The notes under the pieces are model-generated. The model did no database searches and was not told the origin of the DNA. It worked only from the letters and a program-made list of their open reading frames with translations. A program made the position numbers and the translations under genes. A stretch of DNA of 53,144 nt from Terriglobia bacterium (GTDB lineage Bacteria > Acidobacteriota > Terriglobia > Terriglobales > Acidobacteriaceae): contig JAIQFZ010000014.1 in assembly GCA_020073015.1 (NCBI GenBank), positions 1 to 53,144 on the forward strand, in the 5' to 3' direction. Every line of letters begins with the position of its first letter. Positions within the stretch are counted from its first letter, which is position 1. This document shows positions 33,697 through 43,666 of this stretch, piece by piece.

Positions 33697-34323
33697 ATGC
33701 ACGGATCGACGCCGATGAGTGTCTACTTGATTACCGCGCTGGCGAGCTATCTGCTCGGAACGATCCCGTTCGGATACCTCTTGGTACGGGTCCTTCGCGG
33801 AGAGGACGTGCGTTCCAGCGGCAGCGGAAACATTGGAGCAACGAATGTTGCGCGCATGTCCCCGTCGCTCGGTGTGGCGACGCTTGTTCTGGACGCGGGC
33901 AAGGGCCTGGCGGCTGTCGTTCTTGCGCGTGCCTTGTCCGGAGGGGAACATCAGAAACTTGTGATGACGGTTGCAGCCTTTTGTGCCATCCTGGGCCATC
34001 TGTTCCCGGTCTGGCTGAAGTTTCACGGCGGCAAGGGCGTTGCCACCAGTCTTGGATCCTTTGCTCTGATCGCGCCGAAATCGATCCTGTGCATGGTGGG
34101 GTTGTTTCTGCTCATCGTGGCTGCGACTCGCTATGTGTCGATGGGCTCCGTGGTAGCCGCGGCTGCCTTCCCGGTGCTGGTCTGGGTCCTCCACGAATAT
34201 GTTGAGCCGGTCCAGTTGATTCTGATTGCTCTCGGCTCGGTGCTCGTCATCTGGAAGCACCGGCAAAATATCGGGCGACTGCTTGCGGGAACCGAATCGA
34301 AGATTTGGGTAAAACGCGGATGA
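33697..34323 (+). CDS. plsY: acyl-phosphate glycerol-3-phosphate acyltransferase
   Basis: 208 residues, about five membrane helices. Transfers acyl groups from acyl-phosphate to glycerol-3-phosphate in phospholipid synthesis. Conserved loops are SSGSGNIGATNVAR, DAGKG and GHLFPVWLKFHGGKGVATSLG. ATG at 33697 is used; a later ATG at 33715 is also possible. Its stop overlaps the gpsA start (ATGA), so both steps around glycerol-3-phosphate are translationally coupled. Confidence 0.95.
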   Translation: MHGSTPMSVYLITALASYLLGTIPFGYLLVRVLRGEDVRSSGSGNIGATNVARMSPSLGVATLVLDAGKGLAAVVLARALSGGEHQKLVMTVAAFCAILGHLFPVWLKFHGGKGVATSLGSFALIAPKSILCMVGLFLLIVAATRYVSMGSVVAAAAFPVLVWVLHEYVEPVQLILIALGSVLVIWKHRQNIGRLLAGTESKIWVKRG

Positions 34324-35330
34324 GCCGGATTGCCATCATCGGTGCGGGAGCGTGGGGCACAGCCCTGGCGATAGTGCTGGGACGTAAGGGCACGCATACT
34401 GTTCGTCTCTGGGCCCATGAGAGAGAAGTCTACGAAAGCATTACGAAAGAACGAATCAATCAGCATTTTCTGCCCGGCTTCACGCTGCCGGAGTCGGTCG
34501 AGCCGGCCACCGACCTGACCCCGGCGATCGAAGGGGCGGAGATGATCGTCAGCGTGATGCCCTCGCAGCATTGCCGGGAACTATTTGAGCGGATGGCGCC
34601 CAGCCTGCGTCCGGAGACGCTCTTTGTCAGCTGCACGAAGGGACTGGAAGACCGGACCCTCTTGCGCATGACCGAGGTGATTGCCGACGTTCTGCGAAGC
34701 CGCAAGTTCAGCCCTCACGTGGGAGCATTGAGCGGGCCGACGTTCGCAAAGGAAGTCGCGCGCGGTGATCCGACGGCGGTGACCATGGCCTCCACCGATG
34801 CCGAACTGGCCCGCGCGGTGCAACAGGCATTTAATGATTCGCGCTTCCGCGTCTATACGAACGATGATGTGACCGGCGTAGAACTGGGTGGCGCGCTCAA
34901 GAACATTATTGCGATCGCGGCCGGCGTCTGCGACGGCCTGGGCCTCGGACACAATTCACGGGCGGCGCTGATCACGCGCGGTCTTGCCGAGGTTGTCCGC
35001 CTGGTTGTGGCTTGCGGCGGGCGCCTCGAAACCATGGCCGGTCTGGCTGGCCTGGGCGACCTGGTGCTAACCTGCACGGGGGATCTTTCGCGAAACCGCA
35101 GCGTCGGCGTCGAACTCGGAAAAGGCCGCAAACTTCCCGATATTATCGCTAGCATGCACGGAGCGGTCGCCGAAGGGGTATTCACCACCAAGGCTGCCGT
35201 GGGTCTGGCGCGAAAGAGGGGCGTGGAGATGCCAATCACGGAACAGATGTGCGCCATCCTCGAGGATGGCAAGTCTCCGCAACAGGCGATCGAAGAACTC
35301 ATGACGCGCGCCGCCAAAAGCGAGAGCTAG
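34320..35330 (+). CDS. gpsA: glycerol-3-phosphate dehydrogenase [NAD(P)+]
   Basis: 336 residues. Makes sn-glycerol-3-phosphate from dihydroxyacetone phosphate. N-terminal IAIIGAGAWGTALAIVLGR, then LSGPTFAKEVARGDP and the catalytic Lys in GVELGGALKNIIAIAAGVCDGLGLGHNSRAALITRGL. The start ATG overlaps the plsY stop. It supplies the PlsY substrate. Confidence 0.97.
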   Translation: MSRIAIIGAGAWGTALAIVLGRKGTHTVRLWAHEREVYESITKERINQHFLPGFTLPESVEPATDLTPAIEGAEMIVSVMPSQHCRELFERMAPSLRPETLFVSCTKGLEDRTLLRMTEVIADVLRSRKFSPHVGALSGPTFAKEVARGDPTAVTMASTDAELARAVQQAFNDSRFRVYTNDDVTGVELGGALKNIIAIAAGVCDGLGLGHNSRAALITRGLAEVVRLVVACGGRLETMAGLAGLGDLVLTCTGDLSRNRSVGVELGKGRKLPDIIASMHGAVAEGVFTTKAAVGLARKRGVEMPITEQMCAILEDGKSPQQAIEELMTRAAKSES

Positions 35331-35380
35331 CAAACTTGCCCGGCGGGCGCCCAAGGGCGCGCTCGAGTAACCAAAAGAGG

Positions 35381-35410
35381 AACCGCGGAGACGCCGAGAA
35401 CGCAGCGCAA
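35381..35410 (+). repeat. possible accgc-gag type dispersed repeat fragment
   Basis: AACCGCGGAGACGCCGAGAACGC resembles, loosely, the reverse-oriented stretch at 52971-53003 (caccgcagaggtcgcagag). It lies in the short gap between gpsA and the cusA stop codon. The copies differ at several positions, so the link is tentative. Confidence 0.3.
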
Positions 35411-35420
35411 GACGGTAAAG

Positions 35421-38400
35421 CTAAACACGCTTGCGCCGGATCTCCCATTCGCGAAGCCACGTGAAGATCACCGGAGTCACGATCAGAACGTGCAACAGTG
35501 AGGAAACCATACCACCCAGTACCGGGGTGGCCAGGGGTTTCATCACTTCCGCGCCGGTGCGGCTTGACCACATCAGCGGCAGCAGGCCGGCAACCACGGT
35601 CGACACCGTCATCACCTTGGGACGCAAGCGCAGAAGCGCACCCTCCATCACCGCCTCGTGCAGCCCTTGCACGGTGAGCTCGCCCGTCGCAGCTCTCTTT
35701 CGCGCAACCGCTTCCTCCAGGTAAATGACCATCACCACACCCGTTTGCACGGCGGTACCAAAGAGCGCGATGAAGCCGACCCAGACTGCTACCGAGAAGT
35801 TGTAGCCCAGAATCTTCAGCAGGAAAATTCCTCCGGTCAGCGCGAAGGGCACCGCCAGCATGACGTGCAGAGCTTCTTTGAGCGAGTCGTAAATCTTGTA
35901 GAGCAGCACGGACATGATGATGAACACGGCAGGGATAACCAACATCAAGCGGCGGCGGGCGCTCAGTTGATTTTCGTATTGTCCACTCCATTCGACGTAG
36001 TAGCCCGAGGGGAGCTTAACCTCACGTCCCACGGCACGTTGTGCTTGCTCCACAAACGAACCAACGTCTCGGCCGCGCACGTTCATTAGAACGGAGCCAC
36101 GAAGCAGGCCGTTCTCGCTGCTGATCATGGAAGGTCCCATGACGACCCGGACCGAAGCCAATTGCGTCAGCGGAATCTGCGCGCCGGTGGACGAGGTGAC
36201 CAGCACGTTGCGCAGAGCTTCCGGCGTCTCCCGAAAATCACGGGCATAGCGCACGCTGACGGGCAAGCGCTGCCGGCCGTCGATCGCGGTCGTCAGGTTC
36301 TTGCCGCCGATCGCCGTCTCGATGACATCCTGCACCTCGCCTACGTTAATTCCGTAGCGGGCGGCTGCCGCACGATCGGTCTCGATCTCCAGATAGGGTG
36401 CGCCTGTGATGCGCTCAGCATAGAGGTCTACCGCTCCAGGCACGCGGCGCACCACCTGCTCAACCTCTCCGGAAAGGCGCTCAATGGTAGCCAGGTCCGA
36501 GCCGAAGATTTTGACGCCAACTTGCGTGCGAATGCCGGTCGAAAGCATGTCAATGCGGTTGCGTATGGGTTGCGTCCAGATATTCGTGACTCCGGGCATG
36601 CGCAGCTTCGTGTCCAGCCGCTGCAGGATATCTTCTTTCGTGGTTCCAGCTGGCCATTGATCAGGCGGCTTGAGCGTAATGATGGTCTCCGTCATGTTGA
36701 TGGGTGCGGGATCGGTCGACGTGTCTGCTCGGCCGATTTTGCCCACGACGTTCTCGACTGCGGGGTCTTGGGCGATGATGCGATCTTGCTCACGTAAGAT
36801 CTCGGTGGCCTTCGTCAACGATATGGCCGGATCGGTGATCGGCATGAACATCGCGGTTTCTTCGTTGAGGGGCGGCATGAATTCCGAGCCGATCGTGGTC
36901 GCCAAAAACATGGCGAGAACAAAGAGTGCCAAAGCTCCCGCCAGCGTTGTGATGCGGTGCTTCAGCGCCCATGTGAGAGCGGGCTTGTAAATCCGCTGTA
37001 GGAAATGCATCACGGGGTTGGCTTCTTCTCGGTGGAGTTTCCCGCGAATCAGGTACGTGCACAGGACCGGCACGAGCGTGACCGCGATGAGGGTCGAACC
37101 CACCATCGCAAATGTTTTGGTAAATGCCAGCGGGTGGAACAGTTTGCCCTCCATGCCCACCAGGGCAAACACTGGGATGAAGGCCAGGATGATGATGGTC
37201 ATGGCATAGAAGATCGGCCGCCCGACAAGCTTGGTAGCGTCGAGGGTGATCTCTGTGATCTTCGAGCGGTACTCGCCATGTTCCTCGGAGTAGGCCTCGG
37301 CGTGACGAATGACATTCTCCGTGACGACAATGCCCGCATCGACCAGCACCCCGATCGCAATCGCAATTCCTCCCAGCGACATGATGTTCGAGGAGATTCC
37401 GAAATAGTGCATGAACAGGAACGAGGAAGCCACTGCCAGCGGTAACGGCAGGGTCACAATCAAGATGCTCCGGAAGTGCCAGAGAAAGATCACGTGCGCC
37501 AGCGTAACCAGCAGGATTTCCTCGATCAGCGCATGCTTCAGCGTGTCCACCGCATGGTGGATCAGAGAGCTGCGGTCGTAAAACGACGTAATCCGAACTC
37601 CTGGCGGTAGTCCGGGCTGCAGGTCTGTGATCTTCTTTTTGACGGCGTCGATGACTTCCAGCGCGTTGGCCCCCGAACGAATTACGACCACTCCGCCGAC
37701 CGTTTCTTTGCCATCCCGATCGAGCACGCCCCGGCGGAAGTCAGGTCCGAAATGTACGTTGGCCACGTTGCGCAGATAGACGGGCGTACCGTTACTTGCG
37801 GTGAGCACAATGTTTTCGATGTCGGCAATGGAGCGGATCAGGCCGATGCCGCGCACCGCCATCTCCGTGTCGTTCACTTCCATAACCTTGGCGCCGACGT
37901 TGGTGTTGCTGCGCTGGATGGATTCAAAGACCATGCGCAGCGGAATGTTGTAAGCACGCAGTTTCACCGGGTCGACATCGACCTGGTACTCGCGGAAGAA
38001 ACCGCCGATGGTGCCCACTTCGGCGACTCCCGGCACCGAGTTCAACTGATAACGGATAAACCAGTGCTGCAGGGAATGCAGTGTACCCGGATCGTAGGGA
38101 CCGTCAACGGTGTACCAGTAAACCTGCCCGACACCGGTAGCGTCGGGGCCGAGCACGGGCGTCACTCCCTCCGGCAAAATTCCCGAGGAAAGATTCAGCT
38201 TCTCCAGCACGCGCGCCCGCGCAAAATACAGGTCTACGCTGTCCTCGAAGATTAAATTGATCATCGAGAAGCCAAACGCCGAGGAGGAACGGACTGTCTT
38301 GATGCCCGCCAACCCCTGCAGATTGACAGTCAGTGGGTAGGTGATCTGGTCTTCGACCTCCTGCGGGCTGCGTCCGGGCCAGTCACTGAAAACGATGACT

Positions 38401-38537
38401 TGATTTTCGCTGAGATCGGGAATGGCATCGATCGGTGTGCGCAACAACGCCCAGTAGCCCCACGCCGCCAACACGATGTAAGCGAGCAGAATGAGGCCAC
38501 GATTCTTGAGTGAAAATTCGATCATTCGTTGGATCAT
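35421..38537 (-). CDS. cusA: heavy-metal efflux RND inner-membrane pump (CusA/CzcA family)
   Basis: 1038 residues, twelve membrane segments in two halves with large periplasmic loops. HME-RND blocks: [31 protein letters not shown] near the N-terminus, [53 protein letters not shown] in TM4 (proton relay) and [19 protein letters not shown]. It exports Cu/Ag or Zn/Co/Cd together with an adaptor and an outer-membrane channel; the metal cannot be read by eye. It lies 12 bp after the adaptor gene stop, last of the cus operon. Confidence 0.95.
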   Translation of the reverse strand: MIQRMIEFSLKNRGLILLAYIVLAAWGYWALLRTPIDAIPDLSENQVIVFSDWPGRSPQEVEDQITYPLTVNLQGLAGIKTVRSSSAFGFSMINLIFEDSVDLYFARARVLEKLNLSSGILPEGVTPVLGPDATGVGQVYWYTVDGPYDPGTLHSLQHWFIRYQLNSVPGVAEVGTIGGFFREYQVDVDPVKLRAYNIPLRMVFESIQRSNTNVGAKVMEVNDTEMAVRGIGLIRSIADIENIVLTASNGTPVYLRNVANVHFGPDFRRGVLDRDGKETVGGVVVIRSGANALEVIDAVKKKITDLQPGLPPGVRITSFYDRSSLIHHAVDTLKHALIEEILLVTLAHVIFLWHFRSILIVTLPLPLAVASSFLFMHYFGISSNIMSLGGIAIAIGVLVDAGIVVTENVIRHAEAYSEEHGEYRSKITEITLDATKLVGRPIFYAMTIIILAFIPVFALVGMEGKLFHPLAFTKTFAMVGSTLIAVTLVPVLCTYLIRGKLHREEANPVMHFLQRIYKPALTWALKHRITTLAGALALFVLAMFLATTIGSEFMPPLNEETAMFMPITDPAISLTKATEILREQDRIIAQDPAVENVVGKIGRADTSTDPAPINMTETIITLKPPDQWPAGTTKEDILQRLDTKLRMPGVTNIWTQPIRNRIDMLSTGIRTQVGVKIFGSDLATIERLSGEVEQVVRRVPGAVDLYAERITGAPYLEIETDRAAAARYGINVGEVQDVIETAIGGKNLTTAIDGRQRLPVSVRYARDFRETPEALRNVLVTSSTGAQIPLTQLASVRVVMGPSMISSENGLLRGSVLMNVRGRDVGSFVEQAQRAVGREVKLPSGYYVEWSGQYENQLSARRRLMLVIPAVFIIMSVLLYKIYDSLKEALHVMLAVPFALTGGIFLLKILGYNFSVAVWVGFIALFGTAVQTGVVMVIYLEEAVARKRAATGELTVQGLHEAVMEGALLRLRPKVMTVSTVVAGLLPLMWSSRTGAEVMKPLATPVLGGMVSSLLHVLIVTPVIFTWLREWEIRRKRV

Positions 38538-38549
38538 CGTTGCCTCTCC

Positions 38550-40232
38550 TTATCTCGCATTCAGCGTGCTGCGGTAGTTGGTGAGCAGCTGACCGCCCCG
38601 GCTTACCTCCACCGTGACCGTCCACGTGCCGGAGGTCGGCACCTTGATGCGGCCCGCATACTCGGAACCGCTGGCCGTCAGGGTCGCGGCCTCGCGCATC
38701 TCACCCATCCCCATCGCGGGCATCGCCGGCATGAACAAGGTCACCTGGACTTGGGCATCGGTTACGGGTTTTCCTGCGGCATCCTGTACAGAGACGTGGA
38801 CCGTAGCCTCCGTGCCACCCTGCGGCGTCGCCGGATCACTGCGGAGCGACACTTTCGGCTGCGCAGATGTGGAAGCGGTTTGCTGCTGGTTGAACTCCTT
38901 GGAGCCGCCGAACAAGCCGCTCATGCCGCCGCTGATGCGGGTCTGGGAGTCGAGCAGGAAATTGCCCTCGGTGACGATCCGGTCTCCTTCGCGCAGACCG
39001 GCCGATACCGGGTAGTAGTCGTCGGCCACGGGGCCAAGTTGCACTTCGTGAGCTTCGAAGACGCCGTTGCCCTTGGCCACGTACACCAACTTGCGTGTGC
39101 CCGTGTCGACGACAGCGGAACGCGGCACTGCGAGCGCGTGTTCTCCTGAAAGGGCAAAGCGTACCTGCACAAACATGCCGGGACGGAGGCGCATGCCCGG
39201 ATTCGAAACTTCGATTCGGGCAACAGTCGTCCGCGTCTGCGCGTTAACCATCGGCTCCAGAAAACCAACTTGACCTCGTAACCTGGCGCCGGGCGCGGAT
39301 TCTGACGTAATCTCGACCGCCTGCCCCACGTGGATCTGGGGCAGATCAGCCTCATAAATATCGGCCTTCACCCAGATTCTGCTCAAGTCGGTCACGGTGT
39401 ACAGCACATCGCCGGCATTGACGTACTGTCCCTGCGTTACCTTCCGTTCGGTCACGATGCCACTCGCAGGGGAGAAGATCGTGAGGTCGATCTGAGGCTT
39501 GTCGGAGGTCGCGATCGTGTCGATCTGTTGTGGAGTCAGGCCCCACAATTCCAGGCGGCGACGGCTGGCGGCGATGAGTTCGTCGGCACCGGAAATCGCC
39601 CCGGACTCGGCGCTGCCGGCCAACCGCTTGCGGTTCTCGATCGCGAGCTTGTACTCCTCGGCACTGCTGAGAATCTCCGGACTGTAGATCTCGGCGATGG
39701 GCTGGCCCCGCCGCACGGGCTGGCCGGTAAAATCCACGTGCAGTTTGTCGATCCGCCCGCCAATGCGCGCGCTGATGCTGGCCAGTTGGGTTTCGGGCTC
39801 ATCCACGCGCGCCACCGCCAGGAGTTCACGGCGGATCATGCGGTGCTGGACCACGGCGGTCTGTAGACCGATGGAGCGTTGCTCGTCCTCCGTCATCTGA
39901 AGGCTGGCGGCTGGCTCGGTCGCTGCGGAGGAAGCAGCGGAACCGTGCTGATGTCCGCTGTGCTGGGCAGAAGCATTCTCGGAACTGGACCGCGCCTCAT
40001 CAAACGGTTTTGGGTAGGGCACGGCTTCAGCCGTGCCGATCAGGGCCCCGGAGGATGCGGGCTTTAGCTCCTGAGAGAACCCCGCTTGGGATTCTGGCCC
40101 AGGTGGCATCTCTTCTGTCGTGGCCGCGCTCGCTTCCGGGCGAAGCACTCGCGAAACACCGAAAATCACGCCCGCGATGAACAAACCGAGAACCAGTCCT
40201 GCAGCGATCAGATATCTCTCACGCGTCGTCAT
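38550..40232 (-). CDS. cusB: efflux RND periplasmic adaptor (CusB-like) with repeat-derived segment
   Basis: 560 residues: N-terminal membrane anchor (about 8-27), a low-complexity linker (28-115) with a His-rich patch (HSGHQHG), the membrane-fusion core (about 118-430; RIGGRIDKLHVDFTGQPVRRGQPIAEIYSPEI lipoyl-like half, then QGQYVNAGDVLYTVTDLSRIWVKADIYEADL), and a C-terminal beta-sandwich of about 100 residues (TEATVHVSVQDAAGKPVTDAQVQVTLFMPAMPAMGMGEM) resembling YtkA-type metal-resistance domains. Linker residues 54-78 (QELKP...GTAEAVPYPKPFD) are encoded by a dispersed genomic repeat (also at 11788-11917). The start overlaps the TolC-family stop by one base. Confidence 0.92.
   Translation of the reverse strand: MTTRERYLIAAGLVLGLFIAGVIFGVSRVLRPEASAATTEEMPPGPESQAGFSQELKPASSGALIGTAEAVPYPKPFDEARSSSENASAQHSGHQHGSAASSAATEPAASLQMTEDEQRSIGLQTAVVQHRMIRRELLAVARVDEPETQLASISARIGGRIDKLHVDFTGQPVRRGQPIAEIYSPEILSSAEEYKLAIENRKRLAGSAESGAISGADELIAASRRRLELWGLTPQQIDTIATSDKPQIDLTIFSPASGIVTERKVTQGQYVNAGDVLYTVTDLSRIWVKADIYEADLPQIHVGQAVEITSESAPGARLRGQVGFLEPMVNAQTRTTVARIEVSNPGMRLRPGMFVQVRFALSGEHALAVPRSAVVDTGTRKLVYVAKGNGVFEAHEVQLGPVADDYYPVSAGLREGDRIVTEGNFLLDSQTRISGGMSGLFGGSKEFNQQQTASTSAQPKVSLRSDPATPQGGTEATVHVSVQDAAGKPVTDAQVQVTLFMPAMPAMGMGEMREAATLTASGSEYAGRIKVPTSGTWTVTVEVSRGGQLLTNYRSTLNAR
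40007..40074 (-). repeat. second copy of the dispersed palindromic repeat, inside the cusB reading frame
   Basis: On the minus strand it reads caggagctaaagcccg, a 20-bp divergent stretch, ggcacggctgaagccgtgcc, then ctacccaaaacc. This matches the intergenic copy at about 11831-11899 almost base for base in the core. It is read in the same frame as the chance peptide of the intergenic copy (GTAEAVPYPKP against GTAKAVPFPKP). Confidence 0.85.
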
Positions 40233-41635
40233 TACCGCACCTCCTGGTCGGGCTGAGTCCGTTGTACTTGCGTTCCTAGAGAAATCGTGGAACTGCTGGC
40301 TGTGCTTCGAGGCAATTGAGTACCAACGGCACGCTCCAAGTCCGCCAATCGCGTCTCAAATTCCGCGGCAGCCTTGATGTAGCCGAGTTCCACGTCCAAG
40401 GTTGTGTTCTGGCTATCGAGCAGGTTCAGGAAGTCGGTCCGGTCCGCCTGATAGGCGGCGACGGTCGCCTTGAGCACGGCCTGGGTCTGCGGACGCAGAG
40501 TGTCGCGGTACAAAGTCGCAAGCTTTTGCGCCACGCGTGCCCGCACCAGCGATTCCTGCACCTCCGCAAAAACCGCAGCGCGTTGACTTTCGTAGTCTGC
40601 CTTTCTGGCAGCAACCATCGCGCTGGCCTCCGCGATCTCCGCGTCGTGACGTCCGCGGTTAAGCCACGGCAAAGTAACCGAGAGCTCCGCCATATACGTA
40701 TTGCGATAGGTGGCACCCTCCGGCATCAGCATGTAGCCTCCGCTCAGCGTGTAGTCGGGCTTGAGAGATTTCTCCGCCAACTGTCTGCGGGTTTCGTCCT
40801 GCCGGATTGCGGCGGAGATGGCCGTCAACTCGGGACGGTTTTCCAGAGCAATCTTCTCCAGGTCGATGAGTCCCGGAAGCCGGCCTGGTGGCGAGTAGGC
40901 GCCCAGCGCCTCCAGCGGTTCGCCTGGGTCGCGCCCCAGGAGCGTGTTCAACCGCACGCGCGCAAGATCGCCGTCCTGCTGAACCATGACCAGGTGCTCA
41001 ACCAGTCGGGTGAGTGCGATCTGCGCCTTCAGCATGTCCTGCTGCGGGACTTTGCCGACCACGTACTTGATGCGGGCGGACTCGAGTCCCTGACGCGCGA
41101 GCGCGACCTGCTCGTCGTGAAAGCGGAGTTCATCCTGATTCCGCAGGAGCTCGTAGAAGGATCGGCGAACCTGTGCCAGGACGTCACGCTTTTTTGCTTC
41201 AAGCTGCGCCTTCGTGACTTCAACGTCACCGTCCGCCAACCGCGCCCGGAGTTCGCGCTTGCCTCCCCCCGGAAGGTTCTGGCTGAACATGAACATGTGC
41301 TGGGTCTGATTCAGATCCCACGGCTTGGCCAGCGGCGTCCCCCAGCCGCGATACATGAACGAGGGATCCTCCAGCGCACCAGCGCTGCCTCTACGTGCTT
41401 CCGCAACCGAGACCTGCCGTCCGGATGCCCGAATTTCCGCATTGTTTGCGAGAGCGGCCGCTTCCAGTTCGGCGAGCGTTAGTGGGACCGCATTCAGAGC
41501 GTGATGCGGTTGAGGGGACGGCAGCATGGCTTCAGCGCCAGCCAGGAGGTCAGCATCCGGCACGGGAGCGTCCAACTGCTGAGCACGTGCGGTTGCAGCA
41601 AGTAGTATGAGTACAAGAAAAGCATGAACCTTCAT
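40232..41635 (-). CDS. cusC: TolC-family outer-membrane efflux protein (CusC-like)
   Basis: 467 residues with a signal peptide (MKVHAFLVLILLAATARA). The two long coiled-coil repeats typical of outer-membrane efflux proteins are visible (ALNAVPLTLAELEAAALANNAEIRASGRQVSVAEA ... and GLIDLEKIALENRPELTAISAAIRQDETRRQLAEKS). It forms the outer-membrane duct of the Cus complex. The operon order is Cys/His-rich protein, cusC, cusB, cusA on the minus strand. Confidence 0.93.
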   Translation of the reverse strand: MKVHAFLVLILLAATARAQQLDAPVPDADLLAGAEAMLPSPQPHHALNAVPLTLAELEAAALANNAEIRASGRQVSVAEARRGSAGALEDPSFMYRGWGTPLAKPWDLNQTQHMFMFSQNLPGGGKRELRARLADGDVEVTKAQLEAKKRDVLAQVRRSFYELLRNQDELRFHDEQVALARQGLESARIKYVVGKVPQQDMLKAQIALTRLVEHLVMVQQDGDLARVRLNTLLGRDPGEPLEALGAYSPPGRLPGLIDLEKIALENRPELTAISAAIRQDETRRQLAEKSLKPDYTLSGGYMLMPEGATYRNTYMAELSVTLPWLNRGRHDAEIAEASAMVAARKADYESQRAAVFAEVQESLVRARVAQKLATLYRDTLRPQTQAVLKATVAAYQADRTDFLNLLDSQNTTLDVELGYIKAAAEFETRLADLERAVGTQLPRSTASSSTISLGTQVQRTQPDQEVR

Positions 41636-41734
41636 TTCTCTTCTCCACGATCAACACAATTCGAACGGGACACGGCTGGCGGTGGCGGACTGCGCCTGCA
41701 CACACCAATGCCTGGAAATGAGAAAAGAGGGTTC

Positions 41735-42112
41735 TTAGATTCTCAGGACAGACGACGAACAGGATGGCGCTAAGCCTGGCGGGGACTCAAGAAAGCCCAG
41801 AGACCGTAACGATGTGGCAGGAACAGCGGTCCCATGCATGTGAGCGGCGACCGGAACTGCAGCGACCAGGTTCTTCAGCGGCAAGTTAGTCTGCGCCTGC
41901 ACCACCACGGTTTCCGGATGGACGGGCGCCTGGCAGCAGACATGGCTGACCGGCATGACCGATTGCCCGCAATGCTCAGCCATGTGATGGCAGCACGCGC
42001 GCTCGGCTTCCGTTGGCACCAACCCAGGCAACAAACACGCCATCGTAGGCGTCGCTGCCCACAGCAGGACAGCCCCCAGCACGACGGCGGTTCGTAGGCG
42101 GTTCACTCTCAC
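41735..42112 (-). CDS. small secreted Cys/His-rich protein at the head of the cus operon
   Basis: 125 residues from GTG 42112 (GTG 42106 is close behind; an ATG at 42217 would add about 35 unlikely residues and run through the dyad at 42176). Hydrophobic export segment TAVVLGAVLLWAATPTMA, then ACLLPG and a dense cluster ACCHHMAEHCGQSVMPVSHVCCQAPVHP with Cys, His and Met ligands suited to copper or zinc. The second half is ordinary. It lies 100 bp before cusC in the same direction, so a periplasmic metal-binding or sensing role in the efflux system is inferred. The family is not one I can name. Confidence 0.7.
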   Translation of the reverse strand: MRVNRLRTAVVLGAVLLWAATPTMACLLPGLVPTEAERACCHHMAEHCGQSVMPVSHVCCQAPVHPETVVVQAQTNLPLKNLVAAVPVAAHMHGTAVPATSLRSLGFLESPPGLAPSCSSSVLRI

Positions 42113-42175
42113 GAGTCTATATCCTGGTCCATCGCCCGACAATAAACAAGTTACCGATTGGCGAGAACAGCGCGC

Positions 42176-42191
42176 TGTGACTACCGTCACA
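42176..42191. promoter_or_regulatory. CRP/FNR-like dyad upstream of the cus operon
   Basis: TGTGACTACCGTCACA is a perfect TGTGA-N6-TCACA dyad, the classic half-site pattern of CRP-family regulators. It lies 64 bp upstream of the GTG start of the Cys/His-rich protein and 70 bp after the tRNA-Leu. No CRP-family gene is in the window. Confidence 0.45.
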
Positions 42192-42261
42192 GGCACTTGG
42201 CAGACCCAGACAACCATTGCAGCAAAGAATTCAGTAAGCCTATGAAGAGCCGGAGGATAGG

Positions 42262-42350
42262 TGGTGCCCGGAACCGGAATCGAACCGGTACGTCCTGTTA
42301 GGGACCCGGGATTTTAAGTCCCGTGCGTCTGCCAGTTTCGCCATCCGGGC
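42262..42350 (-). tRNA. tRNA-Leu, anticodon UAA
   Basis: 89 nt with CCA encoded (42262-42264). On the minus strand the acceptor starts GCCCGGA and ends TCCGGGC-A-CCA. The anticodon stem is CGGGA/TCCCG with loop CTTAAAA, giving TAA (reads UUA). The T-arm shows GGTTCGATTCC, and the long variable arm fits a class II tRNA. Confidence 0.97.
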
Positions 42351-42508
42351 ATTACGCCTTCTCCTGAATTGTACAGAAGTCACCGCTTCGCGCTGGAATT
42401 GCCTGGCTTCCGTGTAGACGGATAGCGTGGGCTTGTTCCTGCGCCAAATCCCCCAATTTGACGCCACCGGCCTGTATCCCGCACTATTCTTGCGAATCCA
42501 ATGGGGAT

Positions 42509-43666
42509 ATGGCTGGAGCGCGCTTGAAAATCGGGATTACCTGTTATCCAACCTACGGCGGCAGCGGTGTGGTTGCCACCGAACTGGGGCTCGAACTGGC
42601 CCGGCGAGATCACGAGATCCATTTCATCTCCTATTCGCAGCCCATTCGACTGACCGGGCCGGAACCGAACATTCATTATCACGAGGTTGAGGTTACGCGC
42701 TATCCCCTGTTTGAATATCCGCCGTATGACCTGGCGCTGGCCACCCGCATGGCGGAGGTCTCGCAGCTTTACGAACTCGATCTGCTGCATGTGCACTACG
42801 CGATCCCGCACTCGGTGAGCGCGATGCTGGCCAAGCAAATGCTGGCCGCGACTCCCCCGCGGCGCAACCTGCCGTTTGTTACGACCCTGCACGGGACTGA
42901 CATCACCCTCGTTGGCCTCGATCGCTCGTATCTGCCGATCACCCGCTTCTCGATCGAGCAGAGCGATGGTGTGACGGCCATCTCGCAGTATTTGCGCGAT
43001 CGTACGGTGAAGATATTCGATATCAAGAACAAGATCGAGGTCATTCCCAATTTTGTGAACTGTGACGATTACATGCGCAAGCCGGAGTGGCACGACCAGC
43101 GGCACGAATATGCTGCCGACGACCAGCGCATCCTGGTCCATCTCTCCAACTTTCGTCCGGTCAAGCGCGTCATGGACGTGATCGAGATTTTCGACCGCGT
43201 GCGCAAGAAGATTCCTTCGAAGCTGCTCTTGATCGGGGATGGTCCTGACCGCTCCCAAGCCGAGTGGCTGGCGGTGCAGAAAGGAATTCATGACCATGTG
43301 ATGTTCCTCGGCAAACAGGATCAGATCCGCGAGAAACTGGCCATGGCCGACGTGATGCTTCTGCCCAGCGAACTGGAATCGTTCGGGTTGGCTGCGCTCG
43401 AGGCCATGGCGTGTGAGGTTGTGCCCATTGCCACACGCGCCGGAGGCTTGCCGGAAGTGGTCGAGCACGGCGTGACCGGATTCCTGGCCGACGTGGGCGA
43501 CGTCGAGACCATGGCGCGCTATGCCATTGAGCTGTTAAGCGACGATTCGCGGCTGCGCCAGATGGGAAAACAGGCGCGTGCCGGAGCCCAGGCGAAATTC
43601 TGCACGAGCAGGATTATTCCGCTTTACGAAGACTTTTACCGGCGGGTGCTGGAGCGATCGTCGTAG
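42509..43666 (+). CDS. bshA: N-acetyl-alpha-D-glucosaminyl L-malate synthase (bacillithiol pathway)
   Basis: 385 residues from ATG 42509. GT4-family glycosyltransferase joining UDP-GlcNAc to L-malate as the first step of bacillithiol synthesis. BshA blocks are [57 protein letters not shown] and the C-terminal [31 protein letters not shown]. No bshB or bshC gene is nearby. Its 3' end overlaps the convergent histidine kinase gene by 53 bp. Confidence 0.92.
   Translation: MAGARLKIGITCYPTYGGSGVVATELGLELARRDHEIHFISYSQPIRLTGPEPNIHYHEVEVTRYPLFEYPPYDLALATRMAEVSQLYELDLLHVHYAIPHSVSAMLAKQMLAATPPRRNLPFVTTLHGTDITLVGLDRSYLPITRFSIEQSDGVTAISQYLRDRTVKIFDIKNKIEVIPNFVNCDDYMRKPEWHDQRHEYAADDQRILVHLSNFRPVKRVMDVIEIFDRVRKKIPSKLLLIGDGPDRSQAEWLAVQKGIHDHVMFLGKQDQIREKLAMADVMLLPSELESFGLAALEAMACEVVPIATRAGGLPEVVEHGVTGFLADVGDVETMARYAIELLSDDSRLRQMGKQARAGAQAKFCTSRIIPLYEDFYRRVLERSS

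Noticed and set aside
40316-41482. 388-codon plus-strand frame opposite cusC
   Set aside because: Antisense to a TolC-family gene with signal peptide and coiled-coil repeats; no domain of its own.
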